Counted from the first letter of the stretch, positions 1-7,977 are shown. The stretch: 48,505 bases of DNA from Clostridiales bacterium (GCA_022508405.1 JAFLVI010000005.1:1-48505); one strand, 5' to 3'. Made by a program: numbers and translations. The notes: generated from the sequence alone by a model not told the origin.

Positions 1-319
1 GCTTTTCGTGGACTTCGCGCGTTTCGATAAACGGAGTGGTTATCGTAACATACTCTATGTGTGCACCGATCTTTTCGTTGATCGCATTCAGCTCTTTTTG
101 GAACAGTCCGGCATTGACCGCACTGTTGCCCTCCACATCGGTTTTGCTAAGCAGTACGATTTTAACGTCATCTTCTTTCTTCAGTGTGCGAGCCAGCACG
201 GCATTTATAGGAAAAGCGACAACTCCCTCGTATTCCAAAGCCTTGTTGCCGTCGACACGGTAACGTAGATCGAACAATTGCTTTTTCATCGGCAAATCGC
301 TAAAAATTATTTTTTTCAT
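1..319 (-). CDS. Hypothetical protein, N-terminal part, cut by window edge
   Basis: The frame is open from an ATG at 319 to the window edge (106 codons, no stop). An AGGTGA ribosome-binding site lies 5 bases upstream. The visible part begins MKKIIFSDLPMKKQLFDL and is a soluble, mixed alpha/beta-looking sequence rich in Val and Lys, with no signal peptide or membrane helix. It follows the 341-757 gene by 21 bases in the same direction, so the two are probably one transcript. I do not recognise the family. Its pairing with another unknown small protein at the edge of the housekeeping block suggests an accessory region, but I see no integrase or phage gene. Confidence 0.75.
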   Translation of the reverse strand, partial: MKKIIFSDLPMKKQLFDLRYRVDGNKALEYEGVVAFPINAVLARTLKKEDDVKIVLLSKTDVEGNSAVNAGLFQKELNAINEKIGAHIEYVTITTPFIETREVHEK

Positions 320-340
320 TTTTTTCACCTCGCTATGCTG

Positions 341-757
341 CTAGCCGGCAAACGCCATTTCCGCAGCGGCGTATTTTTGCAACAGCTTGTTTTTTATGTT
401 GTTAAGGCGGATGCGTGCCTGCCTCTTTTTGGCCATTTCGCCGCGGTTCATTTCCGGCCTGATCTCATTCTCTATATACTTCTCAATTTGATCGAGACAT
501 TCTCGTTGTTGTTGAATGTTGACGCACGAGTAAAACATATTTTGGCGGCGCTCTATCCGGCCTGCATCATATTTCTCTTTGTCAATCCGCCTAACCGAGA
601 ATATAGCGTCCTTGTGGTCGTGCTTGACACGCGGCAACCGTCTTACAATAGCAGCCGCCTCTCTGCCTGTATATGCGCGAACATAAAACGTTCCCCTAAA
701 GAATCGGCCCCTACCGACATGTCCGCACTTTGCTTGTACTTCGTAAAAATTCTTCAT
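341..757 (-). CDS. Hypothetical basic protein with CGHVGRG motif
   Basis: This is a 138-residue protein. I chose the ATG at 757 because an AAGGAG site lies 7 bases upstream; an in-frame ATG at 787 has no such site. The N-terminal third has the pattern KNFYEVQAKCGHVGRG, then a Lys/Arg/His-rich stretch (RLPRVKHDHKDA), which looks like a small conserved domain with a possible Cys/His metal or nucleic-acid site. The C-terminal half is a charged helix. There is no signal peptide. It probably heads a two-gene unit with the partial gene at 1-319. The function is unknown to me. Confidence 0.75.
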   Translation of the reverse strand: MKNFYEVQAKCGHVGRGRFFRGTFYVRAYTGREAAAIVRRLPRVKHDHKDAIFSVRRIDKEKYDAGRIERRQNMFYSCVNIQQQRECLDQIEKYIENEIRPEMNRGEMAKKRQARIRLNNIKNKLLQKYAAAEMAFAG

Positions 758-865
758 TGATGTTGCTCCTTTTTGTTTGATACTCATATATAGAGCCCAT
801 TTAATCGGGAGTTAACACTTTATATAAATTTTTTCAAAGAATTTTTCGCATCATGCTCTGACAAT

Positions 866-894
866 ATTATATCATTCTCATGCAACAAAAGCAA
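866..894 (-). promoter_or_regulatory. Probable promoter of the 341-757 gene
   Basis: On the minus strand a TATAAT at 871-866 is preceded by TTGCTT at 894-889 with 17-base spacing. Transcription would start near 859, giving a leader of about 100 bases. Confidence 0.45.
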
Positions 895-1002
895 GGAGGT
901 TGACTGTCTAACACAAAAACCTGTTTCATTTAAGTCTAAGTTTTAAGATAGTCAAATTAAATGTGTGCCATCGATTATCCGGACACAAACTTGCTATACT
1001 TT

Positions 1003-1105
1003 GAATTTGGGAGTGAGCTGGAAAAGAACAATAAAAAATTACGGGCTTATGGCGGATAAAAACCGACTAAATAGCCCGCTATTTTATTTGGGAGAATTTG
1101 GGAGT
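1003..1105. repeat. Short direct repeats flanking a hairpin
   Basis: GAATTTGGGAGT occurs at 1003-1014 and again at 1094-1105, with a shorter copy (ATTTGGGAG) at 1086-1094. Between the outer copies is a hairpin with the 6-base stem CGGGCT/AGCCCG (1042-1047, 1073-1078) and a smaller CGG/CCG stem inside its loop. The arrangement resembles a recombination or protein-binding site, but its function cannot be told from sequence. Confidence 0.4.
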
Positions 1106-1243
1106 AAAAGGCTAAAAATCGTCGAAATTTACAATATATTTAGGTACTTACTTGAATGCCTACACTGTATTTTGTGTTTCCCCTGCTCCTCTGACTACGT
1201 CATGTTTTTTTGATTCATATTTCTGAGTTTTTTATATAATTAT

Positions 1244-1738
1244 TTACTTTATGAAACAGTTTTGACTGACAAAGGTTTGTCCGTCGTATGTGACGATTGC
1301 GTAGGAGCCGTTGCAAAGTGCTCCCGAGTTGATGAAGTGTATTCCGCTATGTATCACATCCGTATACTTATGCGTATGGCCGAAAAAAACTATCTTATAG
1401 TCGTTTAGTTTTGCCATTTCAAGTAATGTTGTTATGCCCTGTCTTGCGCCGTACTTATGTCCGTGTGTTACCAGCGCTTTGGCGCCACCAAATGTTACGG
1501 TGGCGGAGTCGTTCAACTGCTCTTTTAACCAAAAGTCGTTATTCCCTTTAACGCAAACGATTGGCACGGTAATGCGCCCGCGCAGCCGCATTACATCCGC
1601 TGCGCCGTCGCCGCAGAACACAAAGTAATCGGCAGAATTGATAATGGGCAAAAGCCGCTCTAGCCGCGATGTATCACCATGCGAGTCCGAAACGACAACT
1701 ATCTTGTATTGTTTATTTTTGTTTTCTATATCATCCAT
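1244..1738 (-). CDS. YfcE/MJ0936-type metallophosphodiesterase
   Basis: This 164-residue protein has all the metal-binding motifs of the small calcineurin-like phosphodiesterases in order: SDSHGD near residue 18, GDG near 44, GNND near 66, THGHKYG near 91 and GHTH near 119. Members are Mn-dependent phosphodiesterases of uncertain natural substrate and act in the cytoplasm. It starts 12 bases after the rdgB stop, an arrangement seen in many Firmicutes, so it is co-transcribed with rdgB. There is only a weak ribosome-binding site before the ATG at 1738, consistent with translational coupling. Length is normal for the family. Confidence 0.9.
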   Translation of the reverse strand: MDDIENKNKQYKIVVVSDSHGDTSRLERLLPIINSADYFVFCGDGAADVMRLRGRITVPIVCVKGNNDFWLKEQLNDSATVTFGGAKALVTHGHKYGARQGITTLLEMAKLNDYKIVFFGHTHKYTDVIHSGIHFINSGALCNGSYAIVTYDGQTFVSQNCFIK

Positions 1739-1750
1739 AACCGCGATGAC

Positions 1751-2320
1751 TTAACCTAACAACAGGCTGTCTTTAAGCGCTTGCAACGCGCGCGCCCTAT
1801 GGCTTACCGCATTCTTTTCCGCTTCGCTCGCCTGCCCGAATGTCTTTTGCAGATCATCGCTGAAGAACACCGGATCGTAACCGAAGCCGCCGTTTCCCAC
1901 TCTTTCTTGCGTAATATATCCATACGCCTTGCCTGTAGCGGAGATTATGTCATTTCCGTCATAGTAGACAATACAGCACTCAAAATGCGCGGTGCGTTTT
2001 TTTACGCCGCTTAATTCCGCAAGAAGTTTATCTATATTATCGGCATCACTTCCGCCGCTGTACCGTGCCGAAAACACCCCCGGGTCGCCGCCAAGTGCGT
2101 CTACGCACAGTCCGCTGTCGTCCGCTATAGCAGGCTTTCCGCATAGTTCATAAAGAGCGCGAGCCTTAATCAGTGCGTTATCATAAAACGTATCGCTGGT
2201 TTCTTCAACGTCCAAAACTATTTTCATATCTTTGGGCGAAATCACGCGATAATCGCTTAACATAGCGCGAAATTCGGCCAGCTTACCGGCATTGCCGCTT
2301 GCCAAAACAATTTCTTTCAA
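1751..2320 (-). CDS. rdgB: RdgB/HAM1 dITP/XTP pyrophosphatase
   Basis: This 189-residue enzyme removes pyrophosphate from non-canonical purine triphosphates (ITP, XTP, dITP), keeping them out of nucleic acids. The N-terminal SGNAGKLAEF motif, ADDSGLCVDAL in the middle and the C-terminal SHRARAL motif are the family signatures. The start is taken as TTG at 2320: it places the conserved LKEIVLASGN at the N terminus as in other family members, with GGTGGTG 4 bases upstream. The frame stays open upstream into the tRNA gene, but that part cannot be coding. It is the first gene of a pair with the phosphodiesterase at 1244-1738, and it sits 68 bases downstream of tRNA-Leu. Confidence 0.92.
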   Translation of the reverse strand: MKEIVLASGNAGKLAEFRAMLSDYRVISPKDMKIVLDVEETSDTFYDNALIKARALYELCGKPAIADDSGLCVDALGGDPGVFSARYSGGSDADNIDKLLAELSGVKKRTAHFECCIVYYDGNDIISATGKAYGYITQERVGNGGFGYDPVFFSDDLQKTFGQASEAEKNAVSHRARALQALKDSLLLG

Positions 2321-2388
2321 GATACACCACCGATGGCTATAGATTATATTTTTACAAACAAAACACGCCGCAAGGGCGTTTTTGCTGA

Positions 2389-2471
2389 TGGTGCGGTTAA
2401 CAGGACTTGAACCTGCACGGTTTCCCACCGGATCCTAAGTCCGGCGCGTCTGCCAATTTCGCCATAACCGC
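2389..2471 (-). tRNA. tRNA-Leu (anticodon UAG)
   Basis: The minus strand folds as a class II tRNA. The acceptor stem is GCGGTTA/TAACCGC, the D stem GCG/CGC, the anticodon stem CCGGA/TCCGG around loop CTTAGGA (anticodon TAG), then a long variable arm and a T stem GCAGG/CCTGT around TTCAAGT. The CCA end is encoded (2389-2391). The long variable arm and anticodon agree on leucine, reading CUN codons. Confidence 0.96.
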
Positions 2472-2488
2472 ATAATTATATTAAGAAG

Positions 2489-2517
2489 ATTATATCATAT
2501 GTTAGTTTGTTTTGCAA
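2489..2517 (-). promoter_or_regulatory. Promoter of tRNA-Leu
   Basis: TTGCAA at 2517-2512 and TATAAT at 2494-2489 on the minus strand, 17 bases apart, place the transcription start near 2482, about 11 bases before the tRNA. Reading on would also transcribe rdgB and the phosphodiesterase. Confidence 0.8.
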
Positions 2518-2587
2518 GTATTTGGTTAGCGAAAAATATTCAAGAAAAATGCCGTCACTACTTCTATTCATTTAAGGTTAAAAAAAA

Positions 2588-2636
2588 TTATCGAAAAACG
2601 ATAAAATTTTTATTAAAAATTATTGACAAACGATAA
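2588..2636 (+). promoter_or_regulatory. Palindromic operator candidate upstream of DUF2975-HTH pair
   Basis: A perfect palindrome TTATCG-AAAAA-CGATAA lies at 2588-2604. The same half-site CGATAA recurs at 2631-2636, directly after the -35 box. This is the layout expected of autorepression by the small HTH protein encoded at 3172-3375; the link to that protein is inference. Confidence 0.55.
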
Positions 2637-2651
2637 TTTTTGTGCTATTCT
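2623..2651 (+). promoter_or_regulatory. Promoter of the DUF2975-HTH operon
   Basis: A perfect TTGACA (2623-2628) and TATTCT (2646-2651) are separated by 17 bases, giving a start near 2658 and a leader of about 25 bases. The -10/-35 region carries a CGATAA half-site that could bind the operon's own regulator. Confidence 0.8.
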
Positions 2652-2683
2652 TCTAATATACTAAATTGTACGGATGTTTTATT

Positions 2684-3175
2684 ATGGAAACAAAGAACAA
2701 AGTCGTAAAGTTGGCAAAGATTTGCCACATCACCGCAAAGGTTTTATATTGCATCGCTTGTGCGGCATGTTTGACCTTTATCGTTTTGGCGATTGTACTG
2801 CCTATCAACAAAGTTATAAGCTCTATGACTGCCAAAGAAACAGCTGTTTTGTTCAGCACATTGGCCTTGTACGCATTTATCTGCATAGGGCTGCTGTGGA
2901 ACATCGAAGGCTTATTTAAGTCGGTCGCGGCGGAACAAACGCCATTTACTGAAAGAGTGAGCCACTATCTGAAAAAGATTGCCATATTTGTACTGGTTTT
3001 AGCGACAGTGCCTGCGATTGTCGGTTCGATTTTGTTGCATTCCATCTGCCCCGAAACAGAACTTTCCTTCCCCGTCGACCTTGGCGGCATTATTGCAGGC
3101 ATTGTGTTGTTTTTACTCGGCTGGTTCTTTAATTATGGCAATGAACTGCAAAAACAAGACGACGAGACATTATGA
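2684..3175 (+). CDS. DUF2975-like four-helix membrane protein
   Basis: This is a 163-residue integral membrane protein with four hydrophobic helices, roughly residues 15-40, 55-75, 95-120 and 130-150, and a short charged C-terminal tail. Size, helix pattern and its partnership with a tiny Cro/CI-like regulator match the DUF2975 family, whose biochemical role is not known. The ATG at 2684 is taken as the start; an in-frame TTG at 2666 is also possible, and the ribosome-binding site is weak for both. The stop overlaps the regulator's ATG (ATGA at 3172-3175), so the two are translationally coupled. Confidence 0.8.
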   Translation: METKNKVVKLAKICHITAKVLYCIACAACLTFIVLAIVLPINKVISSMTAKETAVLFSTLALYAFICIGLLWNIEGLFKSVAAEQTPFTERVSHYLKKIAIFVLVLATVPAIVGSILLHSICPETELSFPVDLGGIIAGIVLFLLGWFFNYGNELQKQDDETL

Positions 3176-3375
3176 TAGTATTGAATCTTAAAAAAATCAT
3201 GAAGGAACGCGGGGTTAAGCTTAAAGACCTTGCCGCAAAAATCGGACTTACCGACGCGAATTTATCCAACATAAAAACGGGCAAAATATCCGCCATACGC
3301 TTTTCCACTTTGAATGCGTTATGCAAAGAGCTGAATTGCCAACCTGCGGATATTTTGGAGTATGTAGAAGATTAG
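3172..3375 (+). CDS. Small Cro/CI-family (YozG-like) transcription regulator
   Basis: This is a 67-residue protein that is almost entirely one helix-turn-helix domain: KDLAAKIGLTDANLSNIKTGKISAIRFSTLNALCKELNC, ending with PADILEYVED as in the YozG-like group. It overlaps the upstream DUF2975 gene by 4 bases. This pair is a common module in Firmicutes. I infer that it represses its own operon through the TTATCG/CGATAA sites upstream of the promoter. Confidence 0.9.
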   Translation: MIVLNLKKIMKERGVKLKDLAAKIGLTDANLSNIKTGKISAIRFSTLNALCKELNCQPADILEYVED

Positions 3376-3397
3376 ATTTATCCAAACGCATAAACGG

Positions 3398-3428
3398 ACG
3401 GACTGTCGCAAATTAGGCAGTCCGTTTT
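3398..3428 (+). terminator. Intrinsic terminator after the HTH gene
   Basis: ACGGACTG (3398-3405) pairs with CAGTCCGT (3418-3425), followed by a short T run. The T run contains the stop codon of the convergent mntP gene, so the two genes end back to back. Confidence 0.8.
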
Positions 3429-3999
3429 ATATTGCGCCGATAATAATATCGACCGCGATTGCTATAAACGCCAAGCCGCCGATTACCGACGCCGCGCGGC
3501 CGAGTTTTACTCCGAAGTGTTTACCGATGATATGCCCTGCCACGTACACCGAAAAAGTTACAGCAGCTATCAGTCCGGAGCATATTATAGCAGAAACATA
3601 TCCGTACTCTTCTATTGTAAACCCGACCGTGAGCGCGTCCGTCGACGCCGCGCCGCACTGAATGACAAGCGAAAGAATGCCGCATTGTTCGCCCGCAGTC
3701 GCATTGTTATTGCGCGCGGCAGATACAAACATCTTTACGCTCATGAACAAAAACACTATTGCGGCTATCCAAGAAAAAACCTTTTTGATCCACCCGCAAT
3801 ACGCATACGTCGTATACGCCACTGCCCAGCCCGACATTACGGCGGAAAACTGAAATACGGCAAGAAGTATCGCCGCCGTCAAACACTTTTTTCTGCCGAT
3901 ACCGTTCATGCCGTTGCTGAGCGCGATTATAAACGCGTCTACCGCAAGACCTATGCCAAGCAGTATACTATTTGCGTAAAATATTCCGTCCGCGTGCAT
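3427..3999 (-). CDS. mntP: MntP-type manganese efflux pump
   Basis: This 190-residue, six-helix membrane protein has the two repeated motifs of the MntP (DUF204) family: GLAVDAFIIALSNGM near residue 16 and ASTDALTVGF near residue 117, each with the conserved Asp-Ala. Members export Mn2+ across the cytoplasmic membrane. AGGA lies 8 bases before the ATG at 3999. The gene stands alone between two terminators. I looked for a yybP-ykoY manganese riboswitch in the 50-base leader and the space is too short for one, so regulation is not visible. Confidence 0.88.
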   Translation of the reverse strand: MHADGIFYANSILLGIGLAVDAFIIALSNGMNGIGRKKCLTAAILLAVFQFSAVMSGWAVAYTTYAYCGWIKKVFSWIAAIVFLFMSVKMFVSAARNNNATAGEQCGILSLVIQCGAASTDALTVGFTIEEYGYVSAIICSGLIAAVTFSVYVAGHIIGKHFGVKLGRAASVIGGLAFIAIAVDIIIGAI

Positions 4000-4051
4000 A
4001 TGCCGTCCTACTAGTCGGTATATGCGTACGAAAAGTGTTACGTTCTATATG

Positions 4052-4083
4052 AAAAACGGCAGAGCCCATTACCCTGCCGTCTT
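4052..4083 (-). terminator. Intrinsic terminator of the ABC exporter operon
   Basis: ACGGCAG (4056-4062) pairs with CTGCCGT (4074-4080). On the minus strand it is followed by TTTTT, and on the plus strand by CTTTTT. It lies 2 bases after the ABC exporter stop codon. Confidence 0.85.
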
Positions 4084-4084
4084 T

Positions 4085-6022
4085 TTATTCTAATTCGAAT
4101 GCGCCGGTGTACAGTCTGAAATACTGTCCTTTTTGCGCGATCAAATCTTCGTGACTGCCGCGCTCGATTATTCTGCCGTGGTCAAGTACGATAATTACGT
4201 CCGAATTTTTTACAGTAGACAGGCGGTGCGCTATAACGAACACCGTTCTGCCCTGCATGAGCGCGTCCATGCCGCGCGACACTATCGCTTCGGTACGCGT
4301 GTCGATTGACGAAGTCGCCTCGTCCAGTATCATTACCGGAGGATCGGCTACCGCGGCTCGCGCAATGGACACAAGCTGCCTTTGTCCTTGCGACAGGTTT
4401 GCGCCGTTACCGGTAAGCATGGTGTTGTAGCCGTCCGGCAAACGACTGATAAAGTCGTCCGCGCCGGCAAGACGCGCCGCCGCTATACATTCTTCGTCCG
4501 TAGCGTCCAGCTTGCCGTAGCGGATATTTTCCATAACCGTGCCGGTAAACAGATTGGTGTCCTGCAAAACTATGCCCAAGCTTCTTCTTAGGTCGGCTTT
4601 TTTAATCTTGTTAATGTTTATTCCGTCGTACCGTATCTTTCCGTCCGCAATGTCGTAAAAGCGGTTTATAAGATTGGTGATTGTGGTTTTGCCAGCGCCG
4701 GTTGCGCCGACAAACGCCACCTTTTGCCCGGGCTTGGCAAAAATGGAGACGTCCTGCAAGACGGGTTTGCCCTGTTCGTATTCGAAGTCCACTTCCGTCA
4801 GCACCACGTCGCCGCGCAGCTTTGTGTACGTGACGGTGCCGTCGCCGTGCGGGTGCTTCCATGCCCAAACGTTGGTGCGCTCCTCGCACTCGGTTATTAC
4901 GCCGTCCACATCACGCGCATTGACAAGCGTGACGTAGCCGTCGTCCACTTCCGGTTTTTGGTCTATAAGGTCGAACACGCGCTTTGAGCCTGCTACGCCC
5001 ATAACGACCGAGTTAATTTGGTTGGATACCTGATTGATATTATTGCAGAATTGCCGCGTCATTTGAAGAAAAGCGACCACAAGCGCAACGTTAAACGTGG
5101 TGAGCGCCGCGCCGGCGGCTACGCCTATGGAGATGTTTGACACCGAACTAAGAATGAACGCACCGCCAACGAGCGCGACAATGACATACAGCACATGTCC
5201 GATATTGCCGAGTATGGGCATGAGCATATTTGCGTAACGGTTGGCGCGGTTAGACTGGTCGTACAAATAATCGTTGACCTTATCAAAATCGGCTTTTGCG
5301 GCAGACTCGTGGCAGAACACCTTGACGACCTTTTGCCCGTTCATCATCTCTTCGATAAAACCTTCGGTCTTGCCCATTGCACGCTGCTGACCTATAAAGT
5401 ACTTGCCGGCGCCGCCGCCCACAATTTTGGTGACTAGGACTATAAACACCACTCCGCCAAGCACAATCAGCGTGAGCCACAGGCTGTACCACAGCATGAT
5501 AAACAACAGCGTAAGCACCATTATTGAAGAAGTGAGAAGCTGCGGAAGCGACTGCGAAATCATTTGCCGAAGCGCGTCGATATCGTTGGTGTAGTAGCTC
5601 ATTATGTCGCCGTGGCTGTTGGAATCGAAATACTTTATAGGCAAATTTTGCATGCCGTTAAACATTTGCTCACGCATTTTTTTGAGAAAGCCCTGAGTGA
5701 TAATAGCCATCAACTGCTTATCTACCGCGCCCATCGTGAGCGAAACAACATACAAGCCGATGAGTATAAGCATATCCTTGATTATCTCGCCGCCGTATTC
5801 CGCCCAGCCCGCGCCTTCGAGCAACGCCTTTTCCACAACGGAGAAAATACGCTCCATAAACACGGACGGAATGGCGCTTATTACCGCATTTGCTATAATG
5901 AAAATAAGCGTAAACGTCATCATTTTGGGATAGCTTTTAAATAACGCCTTGATGGCGCGTCCCATTACGCCCTTTTCCATCCTTCTCTTGGGAGGTTTTC
6001 CGGTCATGGTAGGTCTACTCAT
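4085..6022 (-). CDS. ABC exporter half-transporter, consensus ATPase site
   Basis: This 645-residue type IV ABC exporter subunit has a six-helix membrane domain (about residues 30-330) and an ATPase domain with Walker A GATGAGKTT near 438, signature LSQGQ near 541, Walker B VMILDEATS near 560 and a His switch in AHRLS. A segment of about 45 residues (around 370-415, including WAWKHPHGDGTVTYT) sits between the two domains; this insert is typical of one subunit of certain Firmicute heterodimers. The start is the ATG at 6022, with GGAGGTG 6 bases before it; an upstream GTG lies inside that site. It overlaps the preceding subunit gene by 8 bases. The substrate is likely a drug, lipid or peptide, but the sequence does not tell which. 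Confidence 0.9.
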   Translation of the reverse strand: MSRPTMTGKPPKRRMEKGVMGRAIKALFKSYPKMMTFTLIFIIANAVISAIPSVFMERIFSVVEKALLEGAGWAEYGGEIIKDMLILIGLYVVSLTMGAVDKQLMAIITQGFLKKMREQMFNGMQNLPIKYFDSNSHGDIMSYYTNDIDALRQMISQSLPQLLTSSIMVLTLLFIMLWYSLWLTLIVLGGVVFIVLVTKIVGGGAGKYFIGQQRAMGKTEGFIEEMMNGQKVVKVFCHESAAKADFDKVNDYLYDQSNRANRYANMLMPILGNIGHVLYVIVALVGGAFILSSVSNISIGVAAGAALTTFNVALVVAFLQMTRQFCNNINQVSNQINSVVMGVAGSKRVFDLIDQKPEVDDGYVTLVNARDVDGVITECEERTNVWAWKHPHGDGTVTYTKLRGDVVLTEVDFEYEQGKPVLQDVSIFAKPGQKVAFVGATGAGKTTITNLINRFYDIADGKIRYDGININKIKKADLRRSLGIVLQDTNLFTGTVMENIRYGKLDATDEECIAAARLAGADDFISRLPDGYNTMLTGNGANLSQGQRQLVSIARAAVADPPVMILDEATSSIDTRTEAIVSRGMDALMQGRTVFVIAHRLSTVKNSDVIIVLDHGRIIERGSHEDLIAQKGQYFRLYTGAFELE

Positions 6023-7793
6023 TGCCTTCACCTCCGTCTATAATCGTACTATCGTTTGACGCCTTGTTTTGCGTTGTGTACACTTCGGTGTAGATGCGAT
6101 TTTTGCCCAATAGCTCCTTGTGCGTGCCGATTGCGTTTATCCTGCCGCCGTCCATAATGACGATGCGGTCGGCGTCTTCCACCGACGAAGTGCGTTGCGC
6201 GATTATAATCTTGGTGGTTTCGGGAATATACTCTCTAAACGCCTTGCGAATGAGCGCGTCGGTGTGAGTATCCACCGCGCTGGTGGAGTCGTCAAGAATA
6301 AGCACCTTGGGCTTTTTTAAGAGTGCGCGCGCAATGCAAAGCCGCTGCTTTTGACCGCCCGAAACATTGGCGCCGCCCTGCTCAATAAAAGTATCGTAGC
6401 CGTTGGGGAAGCCTTGAATAAACTCGTCCGCCTGCGCGAGCTTGCACGCTTCGATGAGCTGTTCGTCCGTGGCGTTTGGATCGCCCCAGCGCAAATTCTC
6501 CTTAATCGTGCCCGAAAACAGTTCGTTTTTTTGCAGCACGACCGACACCGAATTGCGGAGCGCCGTAAGGTCGTATTCCTTTACGGCATGCCCGCCCACG
6601 CTGACAGAGCCGTCCGTAGCGTCGTACAGCCGCGAAATGAGATTGACAAGCGTTGTCTTGCTGGAACCGGTTCCGCCTATTATACCTATTGTTTCGCCCG
6701 ATTTTATGTGCAAATCAACATCCGCCAAAGCGTAGCGCTCGGCGGCCGCCGAATACTTAAAGCACACGGAGTCAAAATCTATATCGCCGTTTTGCACCTC
6801 GGTGATAGCGTTTTCCGGATTTTTGATTGTGCTCTCTTCGCCAAGCACTTCGCAAATACGGCGCGCGCTTTCCAGCGACATGACGATCATGGCAAACACC
6901 ATAGAGAACATCATTAGCGACATGAGTATTTGCATGCCGTACACAATAAGCTGGGACACTTCGCCCACGCTTGTAACACCGTTTGATTTAAGTATAAAGT
7001 ACGAGCCCAAAAACAGCACTGTGGAAAGCACGCCGTAAAAGAAAAACTGCATAATCGGGTTGTTCCACGCAAGTATGCGTTCCGCCTTGGTAAAGTCCAT
7101 TTGCACGTCCGTAGCCGCCTTATCGAACTTTTCCTTTTCGTATTCTTCGCGCACAAACGACTTTACGACGCGCATGCCGCGCACGTTCTCCTGTATGGAT
7201 TCGTTAAGATTATCGTACTTTTTGAACACGCGGTGGAACAGCGGCATCGCCTTTTTCATTATAAAAAACAGCAAAAAAGCGAGCGGCGGTATGACGGCAA
7301 CGAATATCCAACCCAAGCTCCCGCCCATAACAAACGTCATGACAAGCGAAAAAATCATCATAAGCGGGCTTCGCACCGCCACGCGTATTATCATCATGTA
7401 CGCAAACTGAACGTTGGTTACGTCCGTCGTCATGCGCGTAACCAAAGACGGCGTGGAAAACTTATCTATATTTTCAAACGAAAAATCCTGAACCTTGTAG
7501 TATAAATCCTTGCGCAGATTTTTGGCATAGCCCGCCGACGCCTTTGCGCAAAACGCGCCCGCAAGCGCGCCGAACAACAGCGAAGCAAACGACATGCCGA
7601 TGAGTATGCCGCCGTACATCCAAATTTCGCTCATCTTTATAACCGTGCCGGCGGTAACGTCTATTGCGTTAACAAGCTTTGCGATTACAAACGGAATCAA
7701 GCACTCCAAGACTACTTCGAGCGCGACAAAAACGGGTGACAATATAGACGCGGTTTTATACTCTCTTACGCTTTTGATTAAAACTTTAACCAC
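6015..7793 (-). CDS. ABC exporter half-transporter, degenerate ATPase site
   Basis: This 592-residue partner has a membrane domain (about residues 15-300) and an ATPase domain with Walker A GGTGSSKTT near 372 and signature VSGGQKQR near 475. Its Walker B is LILDDSTSAVD near 498, where the catalytic Glu after the Walker Asp is replaced by Asp, and its switch region reads AQRTSS, with Gln in place of the His. Both changes mark the degenerate site of heterodimeric exporters, so this subunit works with the product of 4085-6022. The start is a GTG at 7793 with only a weak upstream site. A strong promoter lies at 7873-7845. Confidence 0.9.
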   Translation of the reverse strand: MVKVLIKSVREYKTASILSPVFVALEVVLECLIPFVIAKLVNAIDVTAGTVIKMSEIWMYGGILIGMSFASLLFGALAGAFCAKASAGYAKNLRKDLYYKVQDFSFENIDKFSTPSLVTRMTTDVTNVQFAYMMIIRVAVRSPLMMIFSLVMTFVMGGSLGWIFVAVIPPLAFLLFFIMKKAMPLFHRVFKKYDNLNESIQENVRGMRVVKSFVREEYEKEKFDKAATDVQMDFTKAERILAWNNPIMQFFFYGVLSTVLFLGSYFILKSNGVTSVGEVSQLIVYGMQILMSLMMFSMVFAMIVMSLESARRICEVLGEESTIKNPENAITEVQNGDIDFDSVCFKYSAAAERYALADVDLHIKSGETIGIIGGTGSSKTTLVNLISRLYDATDGSVSVGGHAVKEYDLTALRNSVSVVLQKNELFSGTIKENLRWGDPNATDEQLIEACKLAQADEFIQGFPNGYDTFIEQGGANVSGGQKQRLCIARALLKKPKVLILDDSTSAVDTHTDALIRKAFREYIPETTKIIIAQRTSSVEDADRIVIMDGGRINAIGTHKELLGKNRIYTEVYTTQNKASNDSTIIDGGEGNE

Positions 7794-7844
7794 TATATTC
7801 TACTCTTATCCTTTATATGCGTTACTTATTTATGTTTATGTATA

Positions 7845-7873
7845 ATTTTACCACCGGCAATTTTTTTTGTCAA
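7845..7873 (-). promoter_or_regulatory. Promoter of the ABC exporter operon
   Basis: A perfect TTGACA at 7873-7868 and TAAAAT at 7850-7845 are 17 bases apart on the minus strand. The spacer begins with a run of A residues. The leader is about 45 bases. Confidence 0.8.
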
Positions 7874-7916
7874 TAAAAATCGTGTGTACGAACAATAAAG
7901 AATTTGTGAAAACTCA

Positions 7917-7945
7917 TTGACTTATATCTACATATATGATAGTAT
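7917..7945 (+). promoter_or_regulatory. Promoter of the first four-helix paralogue
   Basis: TTGACT at 7917-7922 and TAGTAT at 7940-7945 are 17 bases apart, in the same position relative to the start codon as the promoter of the second copy. Confidence 0.55.
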
Positions 7946-7977
7946 ATTTTTGTATAATTACGAAGGAGCTGTTTATT

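Larger units (their letters stand above)
758..1243. other. Gene-free stretch of 486 bases with repeats
   Basis: I see no convincing gene here. The stretch holds the promoter of the 341-757 gene, an imperfect inverted repeat (900-911 against 943-955, TTGACTGTCTAA against TTAAGATAGTCAA), three copies of ATTTGGGAG (1005-1013, 1086-1094, 1096-1104), and a hairpin (CGGGCT at 1042-1047 with AGCCCG at 1073-1078) followed by a T-rich run. These could be the scar or end of a mobile element, but no enzyme gene accompanies them. The open frame at 965-1213 has no ribosome-binding site and an unconvincing composition. Confidence 0.5.

Noticed and set aside
965..1213. Open frame of 82 codons on the plus strand in the gene-free stretch
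   Set aside because: No ribosome-binding site, no recognisable domain, and it runs through a hairpin and direct repeats. Probably chance.
4000..4051. Manganese riboswitch (yybP-ykoY) before mntP
   Set aside because: The leader is about 50 bases, too short for the element, and the conserved loops are not seen.
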